Below, in pieces: positions 16,194 to 24,173 of a stretch of DNA of 64,000 bases. Below the pieces are notes generated by a model. It had not been told where the DNA came from, did no database searches, and was given only the letters and a program-made list of their open reading frames with translations. The position numbers were made by a program, and so were the translations under genes. The stretch is taken from contig DATIXG010000072.1 of NCBI GenBank assembly GCA_035518815.1, positions 62,001-126,000 of the forward strand, in the 5' to 3' direction. Every line of letters starts with the position of its first letter. Positions within the stretch are counted from its first letter, which is position 1. The DNA is from AG25 sp035518815 (lineage in GTDB: Bacteria; Gemmatimonadota; Gemmatimonadetes; Gemmatimonadales; GWC2-71-9).

Positions 16194-16598
16194 TCATTGC
16201 ATACAGCTGGGATCGTCGGGATGCTTGTCGCAATCCCCGGCGATCGCGTTGGTACTCTTGCTGCCGCCACCGCCGGTGAGCGCGTAGGCGAACCCTCCAA
16301 CTCCCGCCGCAATCCCGACGGCGAGCAACACAGTCCGCGTCGTCGCGGCCTGCTGCACCTTCACCTGCTGGATCTGGCTGCGAGGCAGCTCCTCGTAGGT
16401 GCCGTTCAGGAATCCTACCAGGGTGTCATTGACGAATTGTGGTTTGCTGATCTCCACGACCCGGTCGCTGTCCGTCACCCAGACTCGGGCTGGTTGAAGG
16501 GTGCTGATCTGGTCGAGGGAGACGGGCTTCATAGTCTTGCAGGCACTTCCGGCGATGACCGCGAGCATCGCAGCGTACATCACCTTTGTCGAGCGCAC
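16194..16598 (-). CDS. Small lipoprotein, function unknown
   Basis: This is a protein of 134 residues with no recognised family. GTG at 16598 is chosen because GAGGAGG lies eight bases upstream; the frame stays open further but only as a shadow. A signal peptide ends AVIAGSACKT, so Cys lipidation is likely. The mature part has a small beta-rich region (LQPARVWVTDSDRVVEI, VGFLNGTYEELPRSQIQQV), then a hydrophobic helix (RTVLLAVGIAAGVGGFAYAL), a Gly/Ser linker and a Cys-containing end, GDCDKHPDDPSCMQ. The pattern resembles small envelope lipoproteins with an RNA-binding-like SH3 or LSm fold, but that is a guess. Confidence 0.7.
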   Translation of the reverse strand: MRSTKVMYAAMLAVIAGSACKTMKPVSLDQISTLQPARVWVTDSDRVVEISKPQFVNDTLVGFLNGTYEELPRSQIQQVKVQQAATTRTVLLAVGIAAGVGGFAYALTGGGGSKSTNAIAGDCDKHPDDPSCMQ

Positions 16599-16732
16599 GG
16601 ACGAACCTCCTCGGTTGACGACGACCGACCCTGTGAATCGGTATACTGCCATTCGCCTACCCGTCTGGCAACGGAGAGGTCCATGGGAGGTCGTGAAATG
16701 AAACGTGTGGTGCGGCGAGAGACAGCGCTGCG

Positions 16733-17644
16733 TCAGTCCCGCGGGTGCAGGATCACTGTCAGCGACCGCCCGCCCCGCAGCAGGTCGAGGCGCGTCTCGC
16801 GCCGCGGGTCGAGCGCTCCCCGCAGGAGGTCGAGGTCCACCAGCTCCCCATTGACGCGGACGATGACGTCGCCCTTCCGCACGGGAGCCCATGTGGAATC
16901 GGCCTCGAGTACCAGGAGGCCATTCCTGCTGTCCGCGCCGAGGTAGTCCACGAGCTCGTCCCAGACAGGGGTTGTACGCAGTCCGGGCACCGTCTGATCA
17001 CTGCTCTGGACGCGGGTCGGTTCCGCCGGGATCGCGCGCAACCGGCCCTCAATCGCGCCAAGCTCAAGGTGCAGCCGCATGAGTGTGTCCCGCCGCGCGG
17101 CCACGGTCTCGTCCTGGATCAGGCGCACCAACTGCGTCCGCAGCTCGGCGATTCCGTCCGCGACCCCTTTCAGCGACGCTGCGGCTGCCGCCGGCGCGGG
17201 TACCGGGGTGGGGGCGGGGGCGGGCTGTCGTACTTCGGGAGCCTTGGCCGTGCGAATGGTGACGGTCCGAGCGCGGCCACTGGCGAACACCCGCAGCGTG
17301 GCGGAGTCCCCCGGCTGCAGCGCGTTCAGCTCTTTGGCAAGTCGGCTGAGCGCACCGTCCTGCGCCTGGCGTCGGCCGATGTCTGCCGGATCGATCCGCA
17401 GATTCGCGCCGTTGACCTCGGCGAGCCTGCTTCCGGCGCCGATGCTCGCGCGGTCCGCCGGACCATCGGGCGTCACTGCAGAGATGAGGAGCCCGAGTGT
17501 GTCGCGGTCCGTTCCAGACGCAGAGATGGTGACCCCGAGGATCCTGCGGGCGTCGTCTGCGGCACTGGGGGCGGCCTGCGCGGCTGCGCCTCCCGCGAAG
17601 GCGACCAGCACGGCGGTTGCCGTGCCAAGCACGATGCGGTTCAT
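16733..17644 (-). CDS. Secreted two-PDZ-domain protein
   Basis: This is a periplasmic protein of 303 residues with a signal peptide (MNRIVLGTATAVLVAFAGGAAAQA). The first PDZ spans about residues 35-110 (ILGVTISASGTDRDTLGLLI, DRASIGAGSRLAEVNGANLR). An Ala/Pro-rich linker and a helical segment (IAELRTQLVRLIQDETVAARR) follow, and a second PDZ is near the end (SRNGLLVLEADS, APVRKGDVIVRVNGELVDLD). There is no protease domain, so it is probably an adaptor binding C-terminal peptides of envelope proteins. Its ATG overlaps the stop of the upstream barrel-NlpC/P60 gene as ATGA, so the two are likely co-translated partners. Confidence 0.82.
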   Translation of the reverse strand: MNRIVLGTATAVLVAFAGGAAAQAAPSAADDARRILGVTISASGTDRDTLGLLISAVTPDGPADRASIGAGSRLAEVNGANLRIDPADIGRRQAQDGALSRLAKELNALQPGDSATLRVFASGRARTVTIRTAKAPEVRQPAPAPTPVPAPAAAAASLKGVADGIAELRTQLVRLIQDETVAARRDTLMRLHLELGAIEGRLRAIPAEPTRVQSSDQTVPGLRTTPVWDELVDYLGADSRNGLLVLEADSTWAPVRKGDVIVRVNGELVDLDLLRGALDPRRETRLDLLRGGRSLTVILHPRD

Positions 17645-18852
17645 CGCGGGACTCCCGTCGCCCCGGGCGCGAGATCCGGCGGGTCGAACGACCCGTCTTT
17701 CCGCGGCTCGGGCGTTTGCCCACGTCCGCCGACCAGGCGTCGCGCTGAGACGAGGTGATCGGAGAACCACTGACCGCGATCGCCGTCCCCGAGGACGTCA
17801 TACCGCACGCCTCCGCCGCTCGCCGTCGCGTGGATGATGCGGTCGTGCCCGGCATAGATGGCGACGTGATCGATGTGCGAGCCGTCGCTGGCGAAGAACA
17901 TCAGATCGCCCGGAGCAACCGAGCCGATGCGTAGCGGCACCTCTTGACCCAGCTCAGCGATCTGTCGCGCTGTCCGCGGGAGACGCGCTCCTCCCTGTCC
18001 GAGATCGTATTGCACCTTGCCGAACACGTAGCCCACGAAGCCCGCGGCGTCGAACCCACCGTACGGATTCGTCCCGCCCGGGCGGTATGGCGTGCCGACG
18101 TAGCTCTCGGCCACGTCCAGTACGCGCGAGACGAACGCCTCCGAGCCCGCCATCTCCGGGCGCGCTGGCGCGCTGGGTGATGCCGTTTCGGTCGGGTGGC
18201 GCTTCTTCCCCCCAAACCCCACCCTGAATCCCACGCTGTACTCCAGATTCTGCCGCCAGCCCTCGGTGATCCCGTTGTAGCTCTGGAGCGGGCTCCGGTA
18301 GCGGGCCTCCGCCTGGAGGCCGAGCGGACCGATGAGGTCGTGGTGTGCACCGAGTCCCAAATTGAGTGTGGCGAAGCTCGAGTCGCGGCTCGTGACGCGG
18401 TGCACTCCGTAACTTCCGATGCCGGCGAACCCGTAGGGGGAGAAGCCGAGCAACAGCCCTTTCAGTGCTGGGACGGCGCGCAGGGGCTCGAAGATCAGCT
18501 CGGCGTCCGCCATCCAGGCGCCAAGTCTGACGTTGTTCTGCGAGCCGCCGCCGAAATCGCGGCATCCGAATCGGGGACACATCAACGGCGACGCGTCCTG
18601 CTCTTGAGGCACGAGATGGATCGCGCCGCCGAGACGCAGCCCCAGAACCCCCCAGTACCGTGCGATGCTCATCCCCCCGAACAGCACGCTGCTGGTAGGC
18701 TCTTTCCACGCTGCAAATCCCTGCACTACCCACGAGGGTTGCGGTCGCTGTCCAAGAAGTGGAGGCGTGAGGGCGAGACACAAAAGGCCGACTGTGACCG
18801 TGGCGCGGGCGGACCGCCGCGGGACCTTGGGCTCTGGGCTCTCGGCATGCAT
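17641..18852 (-). CDS. Outer-membrane barrel fused to NlpC/P60 domain lacking catalytic Cys (copy 1)
   Basis: The protein has about 403 residues. A signal peptide (ATVTVGLLCLALTPPLLG) precedes roughly 200 residues of alternating aromatic and Gly-rich strands (WVVQGFAAWKEP, RYWGVLGLRLGGAIH, LQAEARYRSPL, EYSVGFRVGFGGKKR), typical of a small outer-membrane beta-barrel. The C-terminal NlpC/P60 domain begins ESYVGTPYRPGG. The His positions HIDHVAIYAGHDRIIHA are kept, but the catalytic FDCSG motif reads FDAAGFVGYVF, with Ala for Cys. Peptidoglycan binding without cleavage is a reasonable inference. ATG at 18852 is chosen for the upstream TAGGAG. It overlaps the two-PDZ gene by ATGA and is paralogous to the protein at 19093-20271. 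Confidence 0.8.
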   Translation of the reverse strand: MHAESPEPKVPRRSARATVTVGLLCLALTPPLLGQRPQPSWVVQGFAAWKEPTSSVLFGGMSIARYWGVLGLRLGGAIHLVPQEQDASPLMCPRFGCRDFGGGSQNNVRLGAWMADAELIFEPLRAVPALKGLLLGFSPYGFAGIGSYGVHRVTSRDSSFATLNLGLGAHHDLIGPLGLQAEARYRSPLQSYNGITEGWRQNLEYSVGFRVGFGGKKRHPTETASPSAPARPEMAGSEAFVSRVLDVAESYVGTPYRPGGTNPYGGFDAAGFVGYVFGKVQYDLGQGGARLPRTARQIAELGQEVPLRIGSVAPGDLMFFASDGSHIDHVAIYAGHDRIIHATASGGGVRYDVLGDGDRGQWFSDHLVSARRLVGGRGQTPEPRKDGSFDPPDLAPGATGVPR

Positions 18853-19092
18853 CGGACGGCGACTCCTAAGTCGGGGCTGACAGGACAACTGGATTCAGCC
18901 GAAGTATGTGCATCAAGCGAGCCATCGCATCCATATGCGTACCCCGTTGACACCCCCCGGTCCCGCTCGGGTTTCTCGCTTGGAATTGCCTCCGTCGAGC
19001 CGATGGGAACGCCGTCGGAGCGTGCCGGGGTGCGACAATGAACCCGGGTGAGGACATGCTCGTGACACCGACGGGGGACAGCGAAGGCTGGG

Positions 19093-20271
19093 CTAGTGGG
19101 TCGGCTGGGGCGCTGGGTCCGGCGGGTCGAACCTCTCGTCGCGTCCGGCATCGCCCGTCTTGCTAATCCGGGCGCCGACCAGGCGCCGCGCCGAAACGAG
19201 GTGCTCGGCGAACCAGCGACCGCGCTCACCCTCGCTCAAGATGTCGTACCGCACGCCGCCACCGCTCGCCGTCGCGTGGATGATGCGGTCGCGCCCGGCG
19301 TAGATCGCGACGTGATCAATGTGCCGGCCGTCGCTCGCAAAGAACAGGAGATCGCCCGGACGGACGGACCCGATCCGGAGCGGTACCTGGTCGCCCATCT
19401 TGGCCAGGTCACGTGCTGTCCGGGGAAGCTCCGCCCCCTTTTGTCCGAGCTCGACCTGCGCTCTGCCGATCACGGATCGCACGAACCCTGCGGCGTCGAA
19501 CCCGCTCTGCGGACTGGTGCCGCCCCGCCGGTACGGCGTATTGAGGTAGCTCTCCGCCACGTCCAGCATGTGGGAGGCCATCGCCGCCCCCCACGCGTCC
19601 ACCACACGAGGTGCCGTCGCAGACGGTGACGCATCGGCCTCCTTGCGCCTCCGTCCGCCGAAGGCAGCTCTGAGCCCTACGCTGAACTCGAGACGCTGGC
19701 GCGAACTCGAGACAAATCCGGCGTCACTCTCGAACGGGGTCCGGTAGCGGGCCTCCCCCTGAACCCCGAAGGGACCGAGCAGAACGTGGGATACGCCCAT
19801 GCCATAACTCAGGGTGGCGTAGTTCGTGTCAAGAGCGCTTCGTGTCACGTGATATCCACCGATGCCGCCGAAGACGTATAACGAGAACCCGAAGAACGCC
19901 GCTTGGAGGTCAGGGGCGGCGCGAAGGGGCTCGAAGACCAGGTCGACGTCCGCGATCCACGCGCCGATACGCGAGCTCGAAAGCTGCTGTGCGTCTGCCG
20001 ATACCGGACGCGCTGCGCCGCCGAGGCGCAGCCCCAGCGAGCCCCAGAACTTCGCGAGGCTTGTGCCGCCAAATAGCGAGCTACCCGAGTGATCGCTCCA
20101 CGCCGCGAACCCCTGGAGTGTCCATGCAGGTGGCGGAAGGGGTAGGTCGTCATCCTCTTGGGCGACAAGCGGAGGCGAGAGAACAAGGAATTCGAGGACG
20201 AGGGCGGCCAGAACAAGAACTGACCGACGGCGTGCTTCGGACCTCAGGATTTCACGATGCTTCGACGGCAT
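19093..20271 (-). CDS. Outer-membrane barrel fused to NlpC/P60 domain lacking catalytic Cys (copy 2)
   Basis: This paralogue of the protein at 17641-18852 has about 392 residues and the same layout. The signal region is VLVLAALVLEFLVLSPPLVAQ; the barrel has WTLQGFAAWSDHSGSSLFGG, KFWGSLGLRLGGAAR and EFSVGLRAAFGGRRRKE. The NlpC/P60 domain starts ESYLNTPYRRGGTSPQSG and again has FDAAGFVRSV where Cys is required, while HIDHVAIYAGRDRIIHA is intact. PGDLLFFASDGRH and VSARRLVGARI match copy 1 closely. The ATG at 20271 is the first good start before the signal region. The 5' leader contains a degenerate tRNA-Trp fragment. No PDZ partner follows this copy. Confidence 0.8.
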   Translation of the reverse strand: MPSKHREILRSEARRRSVLVLAALVLEFLVLSPPLVAQEDDDLPLPPPAWTLQGFAAWSDHSGSSLFGGTSLAKFWGSLGLRLGGAARPVSADAQQLSSSRIGAWIADVDLVFEPLRAAPDLQAAFFGFSLYVFGGIGGYHVTRSALDTNYATLSYGMGVSHVLLGPFGVQGEARYRTPFESDAGFVSSSRQRLEFSVGLRAAFGGRRRKEADASPSATAPRVVDAWGAAMASHMLDVAESYLNTPYRRGGTSPQSGFDAAGFVRSVIGRAQVELGQKGAELPRTARDLAKMGDQVPLRIGSVRPGDLLFFASDGRHIDHVAIYAGRDRIIHATASGGGVRYDILSEGERGRWFAEHLVSARRLVGARISKTGDAGRDERFDPPDPAPQPTH

Positions 20272-20287
20272 GCCACGTCCGCGCTGC

Positions 20288-20355
20288 GAGCAGGAGCCTT
20301 GGGACTGCGAGACAGGCCCAAATGAATGTAACCTGCGACCCCCGGTTGGGGAGCC
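20288..20355 (-). repeat. Degenerate partial copy of tRNA-Trp with its 3' flank
   Basis: This intergenic stretch matches the tRNA-Trp gene at 22081-22153 in the same orientation. GAGCAGGAGC, then GACTGCGAGACAGGCCC, then AACCTGC and ACCCCCGGTT are shared, with small indels and substitutions between. It covers the 3' flank, acceptor strand, T arm and part of the anticodon arm. The changes destroy pairing, so it is not a working tRNA. Confidence 0.6.
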
Positions 20356-20383
20356 ACGCGGAGTGGGCCGCCTGGGACTGAGA

Positions 20384-21862
20384 TTAGCGGGCCGGACCCC
20401 CAATCCATTTCACCACATGACCGGGAGGAAGGACTGAATCCGCCGGGACCTGATTGAGGATCGCCAGCTCGTCGGCGGTGACCGCTGCCCCTTTCGCCCC
20501 GTAGAGGGCGGCAACCGACGTCGAGTCGCGCAGCGAGAACGTGGCGACGCGTAAGGGCTGTGCTCGTGCGATCTCGGAGTCCGGGACGGACTCGAGCGTG
20601 CGGAACGTTTCCTCGAATTCCTCTTCGTAGTCGGACCACCGGCCGTTGCTCGTGGACGCCGTCAGCTGGTAGACCGTGCCCCGACTCTCTATGAAAGCGA
20701 CCATGCCCCGCACTTTCACCCAATACGGCAGCCACGTGAACGACCCCCGAACAACGAGGAGAGACCCGACCTGGTCCCGGGAAAGCGACCCGCGGAGTTT
20801 CGCGACCTTGCCAAAGAAGATGCTGGCGGCGCTGTCCGCGGTGCGCTCGTCCCGGGCCCTGAGATCGAGCACCGCGTCATGGTCGGGAGTCTCCGCCCGT
20901 GCGGCTGTGCCGACGTTCGTGAGCAACCAGCGCTTGGGAAACGTGACCTGGTAGCCCCGTGCCGGGACCACGAACCGGTGCCCCTTGAAGAAGCCCGGCC
21001 GCGCGTCCGGGCCGTAAGCCAAACCACTCACGCGCGCGAGGTAGGTATCGCGCTCGATCCGAGTTCCTGCCGAGAGCAGCTCTGCTCGCTTGCGCACGAC
21101 ACCCTCGATGCGGCGCTCCGGGCTGGGATGCGTCGCGAGCCACTCGGGAAGCGGTTCATCCACTCCGAGGGGGCTGACCGAGTGGACGGTGCGGTCGAGC
21201 ATACGGAGGACAGACACCATTTCCATCGGGTCGTAGCCGGCCTCGGACATGTAGCGCAACCCCAGGCCGTCCGCCTCCTGCTCCGCTTCGCGGGAGTTCG
21301 CGGCCAGCAGGGCCTGCGTGCCAACCACATCCCCGTACAACTGGGTCAGGGAGCTTCCGGTGGTACCGGCCACTAGCCCGCGTCGCTCCAACTCGCGCCG
21401 CGCGCTCTGACCCCCGACATGACGTGCCGCAACGTGCCCGATCTCATGACCCAGAACGGCGGCCAGCTGCGCTTCCGAGTTCAAGTGCTCGAGCAATCCG
21501 CGCGTCACGTAGACGAACCCGCCGGGCAGCGCGAACGCATTCACGACGGGAACGTCAAGCACGCGGAACGTCCAGGGGAGACCCGGCCGCTCGCTGGTCG
21601 CAGCCAGCCGCGCGCCGAGGTCGTGCAGGTAGTGGTCCCACGCTGAATCCTCTAGAAACCGGCGCGTCGCAACCAGACAATCATCGATGTCGCGCCCCAT
21701 CTGGATCTCGTGGGGCTCTTTGATGAAGACGGGCTGCGATGATGTCGGTTGCTGACCAGCAGCAGGGACGCTGACAACGAGAACGGCTATCGCGAGCACG
21801 CCCAGCCGACGTGGGTTGACCGACCAGCGGATGAACTTGGTGATAGGAACGTCTACTGCCAT
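20384..21862 (-). CDS. M48-family metalloprotease, secreted
   Basis: This is a zinc endopeptidase of about 492 residues resembling BepA/YfgC, which degrade misassembled outer-membrane proteins. An N-terminal hydrophobic segment (RLGVLAIAVLVVSVPAAG) acts as signal or anchor. The active site AAVLGHEIGHVAARH holds HExxH, and SREAEQEADGLGLRYM supplies the downstream Glu ligand. PEWLATHPSPERRI is the usual end of the catalytic domain. The remaining 220 residues form a beta-rich region (GYQVTFPKRWLLTNVG) rather than the TPR repeats of BepA. ATG at 21862 follows GAGG. Its position behind barrel-NlpC proteins fits envelope quality control, but they are not overlapping genes. Confidence 0.88.
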   Translation of the reverse strand: MAVDVPITKFIRWSVNPRRLGVLAIAVLVVSVPAAGQQPTSSQPVFIKEPHEIQMGRDIDDCLVATRRFLEDSAWDHYLHDLGARLAATSERPGLPWTFRVLDVPVVNAFALPGGFVYVTRGLLEHLNSEAQLAAVLGHEIGHVAARHVGGQSARRELERRGLVAGTTGSSLTQLYGDVVGTQALLAANSREAEQEADGLGLRYMSEAGYDPMEMVSVLRMLDRTVHSVSPLGVDEPLPEWLATHPSPERRIEGVVRKRAELLSAGTRIERDTYLARVSGLAYGPDARPGFFKGHRFVVPARGYQVTFPKRWLLTNVGTAARAETPDHDAVLDLRARDERTADSAASIFFGKVAKLRGSLSRDQVGSLLVVRGSFTWLPYWVKVRGMVAFIESRGTVYQLTASTSNGRWSDYEEEFEETFRTLESVPDSEIARAQPLRVATFSLRDSTSVAALYGAKGAAVTADELAILNQVPADSVLPPGHVVKWIGGPAR

Positions 21863-21995
21863 GTGCTGCCTCGGTTGCGGGCGATGCGAGGCGAAACCTA
21901 CCGGCCCCACCACCGTCCCTGTCAACCTGTCGTGCTATGCCATCAACGCATGGGATCAATACGAAAACGAGCAGCCGACTCGGCTCGATTCTCGG

Positions 21996-22024
21996 CGACT
22001 GCGAGACAGGCCCGGCAGGAATCG
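21996..22024. repeat. 29-bp direct repeat of tRNA-Trp 3' end (distal copy)
   Basis: The 29 bases here (starting CGACTGCGAGACAGGCCCGG) recur exactly at 22070-22098, where they form the 3' end of the tRNA-Trp gene and its flank. Direct copies of a tRNA 3' end are what site-specific integration leaves, but only 45 bases separate these two copies and no integrase is near. Confidence 0.7.
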
Positions 22025-22069
22025 TCGCGCCGGCGCGAGTACCTGGCGGGCCGACGAGCAGGAGCGGAG

Positions 22070-22098
22070 CGACTGCGAGACAGGCCCGGCAGGAATCG
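22070..22098. repeat. 29-bp direct repeat of tRNA-Trp 3' end (copy inside the gene)
   Basis: This is the copy of the 29-bp repeat that overlaps the acceptor and T-arm end of tRNA-Trp. It is identical to 21996-22024 and partly conserved in the degenerate tRNA fragment at 20288-20355. Confidence 0.7.
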
Positions 22099-22153
22099 AA
22101 CCTGCAACCCCCGGTTTTGGAGACCGGTGCTCTACCAATTGAGCTACGGACCT
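22081..22153 (-). tRNA. tRNA-Trp (CCA)
   Basis: On the minus strand the sequence folds as a full cloverleaf of 73 bases: acceptor AGGTCCG with CGGGCCT, D arm GCTC with GAGC, anticodon stem CCGGT with ACCGG around the loop CTCCAAA (anticodon CCA), and T arm GCAGG with CCTGC around TTCGATT. The discriminator is G. The 3' CCA tail is not encoded. Confidence 0.95.
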
Positions 22154-22175
22154 AGGATTTGCGGGTGGAAGTTAG

Positions 22176-23183
22176 CTAGTCAGGCGACTCCGGCAACACC
22201 CTCGACTGAGGAGTCGCTACCGGCGGAATCTCGATGCGTCTGAAGAATCTTGGGTCGTAAGGGTAGTCGCGGTACTGCGGGTTACGAAATCTGACATACA
22301 TGCGCTGCACTCGAGCCGGGGCAAGGCGGAACAGCTTGCGCTTCAGTCGTGAAGAGAACGTCGGCTCGGTGTGCGTCCCATGAGATGCGTTCGGCCCCGC
22401 CGCCGCCGGATCTCGAGTTCTCTGCAAGGAGTCCCACGCCGGTACTCTGGACGCCGGGTTCGTCCTGACTGATTCCCAGGCGGCCACGTATCCACTCTGG
22501 TGCGGCGGGGTGGTGAGCGCCCGAACGGCTGCAACCTTCTTGGCGATTACGAACAGGTTCGTCGGCCGCGAGTTGACGACCCCGACTCTTTCATTGACCG
22601 CCGCAGGATCGGCCACCTCAAACCACTCCGGTCGGGGGCGGTTCTCGAACACGATCATCCGCACGACTTGGAATCCATTGGACGCGCTGAACACTCTGAA
22701 GAACAGCTCGGGACTGAACTGGTAGAACCCGTGTCCCATGAAGTTGTTGGTGGGTGTAATCGCCAGGAAATGCCCTCCGACTTGGATCATGTCCATGCAG
22801 TTCGCGATCGCGACCGGAAAATTGAAGACGTGCTCCAACGTCCCTCCGTCCAGCACGGCGGTGAACCGGTTCTGGAAACGTTCGCCGATCGGCGAATTCA
22901 AGTCGCTGATCTCGCTCGCGTGCTCCCAGTCGGAGGCGTCAAGCGAGCAGATCTCCGTGGCGCCCAGTTGTTCGAGGAATGGCTCCGCGTAACCGCCACC
23001 TCGCTTCAGCAAGCCATCGATCGCGTCCGTTCCGAGCGAATAGCCGAACGCCGCCAGATTCTCTCGCAGCGCCCCGGCGGGCGCGACGAGTCGCTGCCTC
23101 CCCAGCATCGCGGTCCTGGCAAAGGACACTCCGAGTGTCCTGGCATACAGAAGGCACGTGGTCGCGTTGGCATCCAGTCCCAT
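22176..23183 (-). CDS. SAM methyltransferase-like protein, function unknown
   Basis: The protein has 335 residues and no signal peptide. ATG at 23183 has GGAGG seven bases upstream. The middle resembles the second half of a class I methyltransferase: TEICSLDASDWEHASEISDL, then FTAVLDGGTLEHVFNFPVAI, then MIQVGGHFLAITPTNNFMGH followed by FYQFSPELFFRVF. The clear GxGxG motif I is missing or diverged, so SAM binding is inferred. Similar proteins occur in surface-polysaccharide gene sets. The C-terminal 100 residues are Arg-rich and probably disordered. The gene is flanked by tRNA-Trp and tRNA-His, and by eye it is less GC-rich than its neighbours, which may mean transfer. Confidence 0.6.
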   Translation of the reverse strand: MGLDANATTCLLYARTLGVSFARTAMLGRQRLVAPAGALRENLAAFGYSLGTDAIDGLLKRGGGYAEPFLEQLGATEICSLDASDWEHASEISDLNSPIGERFQNRFTAVLDGGTLEHVFNFPVAIANCMDMIQVGGHFLAITPTNNFMGHGFYQFSPELFFRVFSASNGFQVVRMIVFENRPRPEWFEVADPAAVNERVGVVNSRPTNLFVIAKKVAAVRALTTPPHQSGYVAAWESVRTNPASRVPAWDSLQRTRDPAAAGPNASHGTHTEPTFSSRLKRKLFRLAPARVQRMYVRFRNPQYRDYPYDPRFFRRIEIPPVATPQSRVLPESPD

Positions 23184-23212
23184 GACTGTTCCTCCACCCC
23201 GAAACATGCCGG

Positions 23213-23243
23213 AAAAACAACGGCCCCGCAGAGCGGAGCCGCT
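23213..23243 (-). terminator. Factor-independent terminator after tRNA-His
   Basis: Read on the minus strand, CGGCTCCGC and GCGGGGCCG pair around TCT, followed directly by TTGTTTTT. It lies ten bases downstream of the tRNA-His 3' end and just before the ribosome site of the methyltransferase-like gene. Confidence 0.75.
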
Positions 23244-23251
23244 TGAAGCAG

Positions 23252-23326
23252 GGTGGCTGACGGGAATTGAACCCGCAACCTCTGGAGCCACAGTCCAGCG
23301 CTCTAACCAATTGAGCTACAGCCACC
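23252..23326 (-). tRNA. tRNA-His (GTG)
   Basis: The minus strand folds as a cloverleaf with acceptor GTGGCTG and CAGCCAC, anticodon stem CTGGA with TCCAG around CTGTGGC (anticodon GTG), and T arm GCGGG with CCCGT. An extra G at position -1 faces the C73 discriminator, the identity pair expected for bacterial tRNA-His. Confidence 0.95.
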
Positions 23327-23349
23327 ACGCGGGGGCGGAATCTAATCCT

Positions 23350-24012
23350 TCATCCCGCAGGCCAGAAGCGCCGCGCCACCTCGGCCGTGCGCGGGTCCAC
23401 CGGCACGCGCGCGCCGTCGAGCGATTCGATCGGCACCACGCCCCGCACCGCATTCACCAGAAACAGGCTCTTGCCCTCGAGCTGCGCGCGCTGCGCGCGC
23501 ACTTCCTCCCCCTGCACCAGCTCGAGCACCCGCGCCCGCCCGATTCCCGGGAGAATCCCGAGGTCGAGCGCCGGCGTGCGCAGCCCCTCGCGCTCCCACC
23601 AGCAGAGGCTCCACACGGTGCCTTCCGCCACCCACCCTTCGTGCGTCAGCAGCAACGCGTCGTCCGCCTCGGCGATGTCGGCCTCACGCGCGGCGTCCGC
23701 GAAACAATCGCGTGCCGTAGTCTTGTGCGGATAGGCTACGTGCGGTTCCGAGGCCGTGATCACATCCGGCGTCGCGGGGGACGGCACCTCGCGCACCGTC
23801 ACCGACGCCTGGCCCTGGGACACCTCGATCCGCAGCACCGCGCTCCCCATCTCCAAAAAGGGCTGCACGAGCTCCGCCACGTCGCGTGACGGCGACGGCA
23901 GGCCCAGGGCGCCGAGCGACCGGGTCAACCGGGCCAGGTGCCGCTCGAACAGCAGGATGCGCCCCTCGCGCACCCGCATGGTCTCGATCAACCCCAGCCC
24001 GGCAGCATCCAT
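23350..24012 (-). CDS. Class IV aminotransferase (aminodeoxychorismate lyase-like)
   Basis: This is a PLP-dependent fold-type IV enzyme of 220 residues. It opens GLGLIETMRVREGRILLFER, has the pyridoxal Lys in YPHKTTARDCF, then EADDALLLTHEGWVAEGT with Glu, and LDLGILPGIGRARVLEL, the cofactor phosphate-binding loop. Members include PabC (4-amino-4-deoxychorismate lyase in folate synthesis), D-amino acid and branched-chain aminotransferases. The short length and the ETMRV opening favour PabC, which would supply p-aminobenzoate. No pabA or pabB lies in the window, so the assignment stays at family level. Confidence 0.8.
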   Translation of the reverse strand: MDAAGLGLIETMRVREGRILLFERHLARLTRSLGALGLPSPSRDVAELVQPFLEMGSAVLRIEVSQGQASVTVREVPSPATPDVITASEPHVAYPHKTTARDCFADAAREADIAEADDALLLTHEGWVAEGTVWSLCWWEREGLRTPALDLGILPGIGRARVLELVQGEEVRAQRAQLEGKSLFLVNAVRGVVPIESLDGARVPVDPRTAEVARRFWPAG

Positions 24013-24173
24013 AGACTCGCAAATTACGGAAGCCGCTGCACCTACGGCAACGTGGCCCTACCCCTCCCCGCCGCTCATCCCTCGACCCCTATTGCATCTT
24101 CCCGTCGGTTTTCCAACAGTAGTGGCCGGCAACATGCCCTGCGCCCGCTACTTCAGTCTCTAAGGAGATCGTG

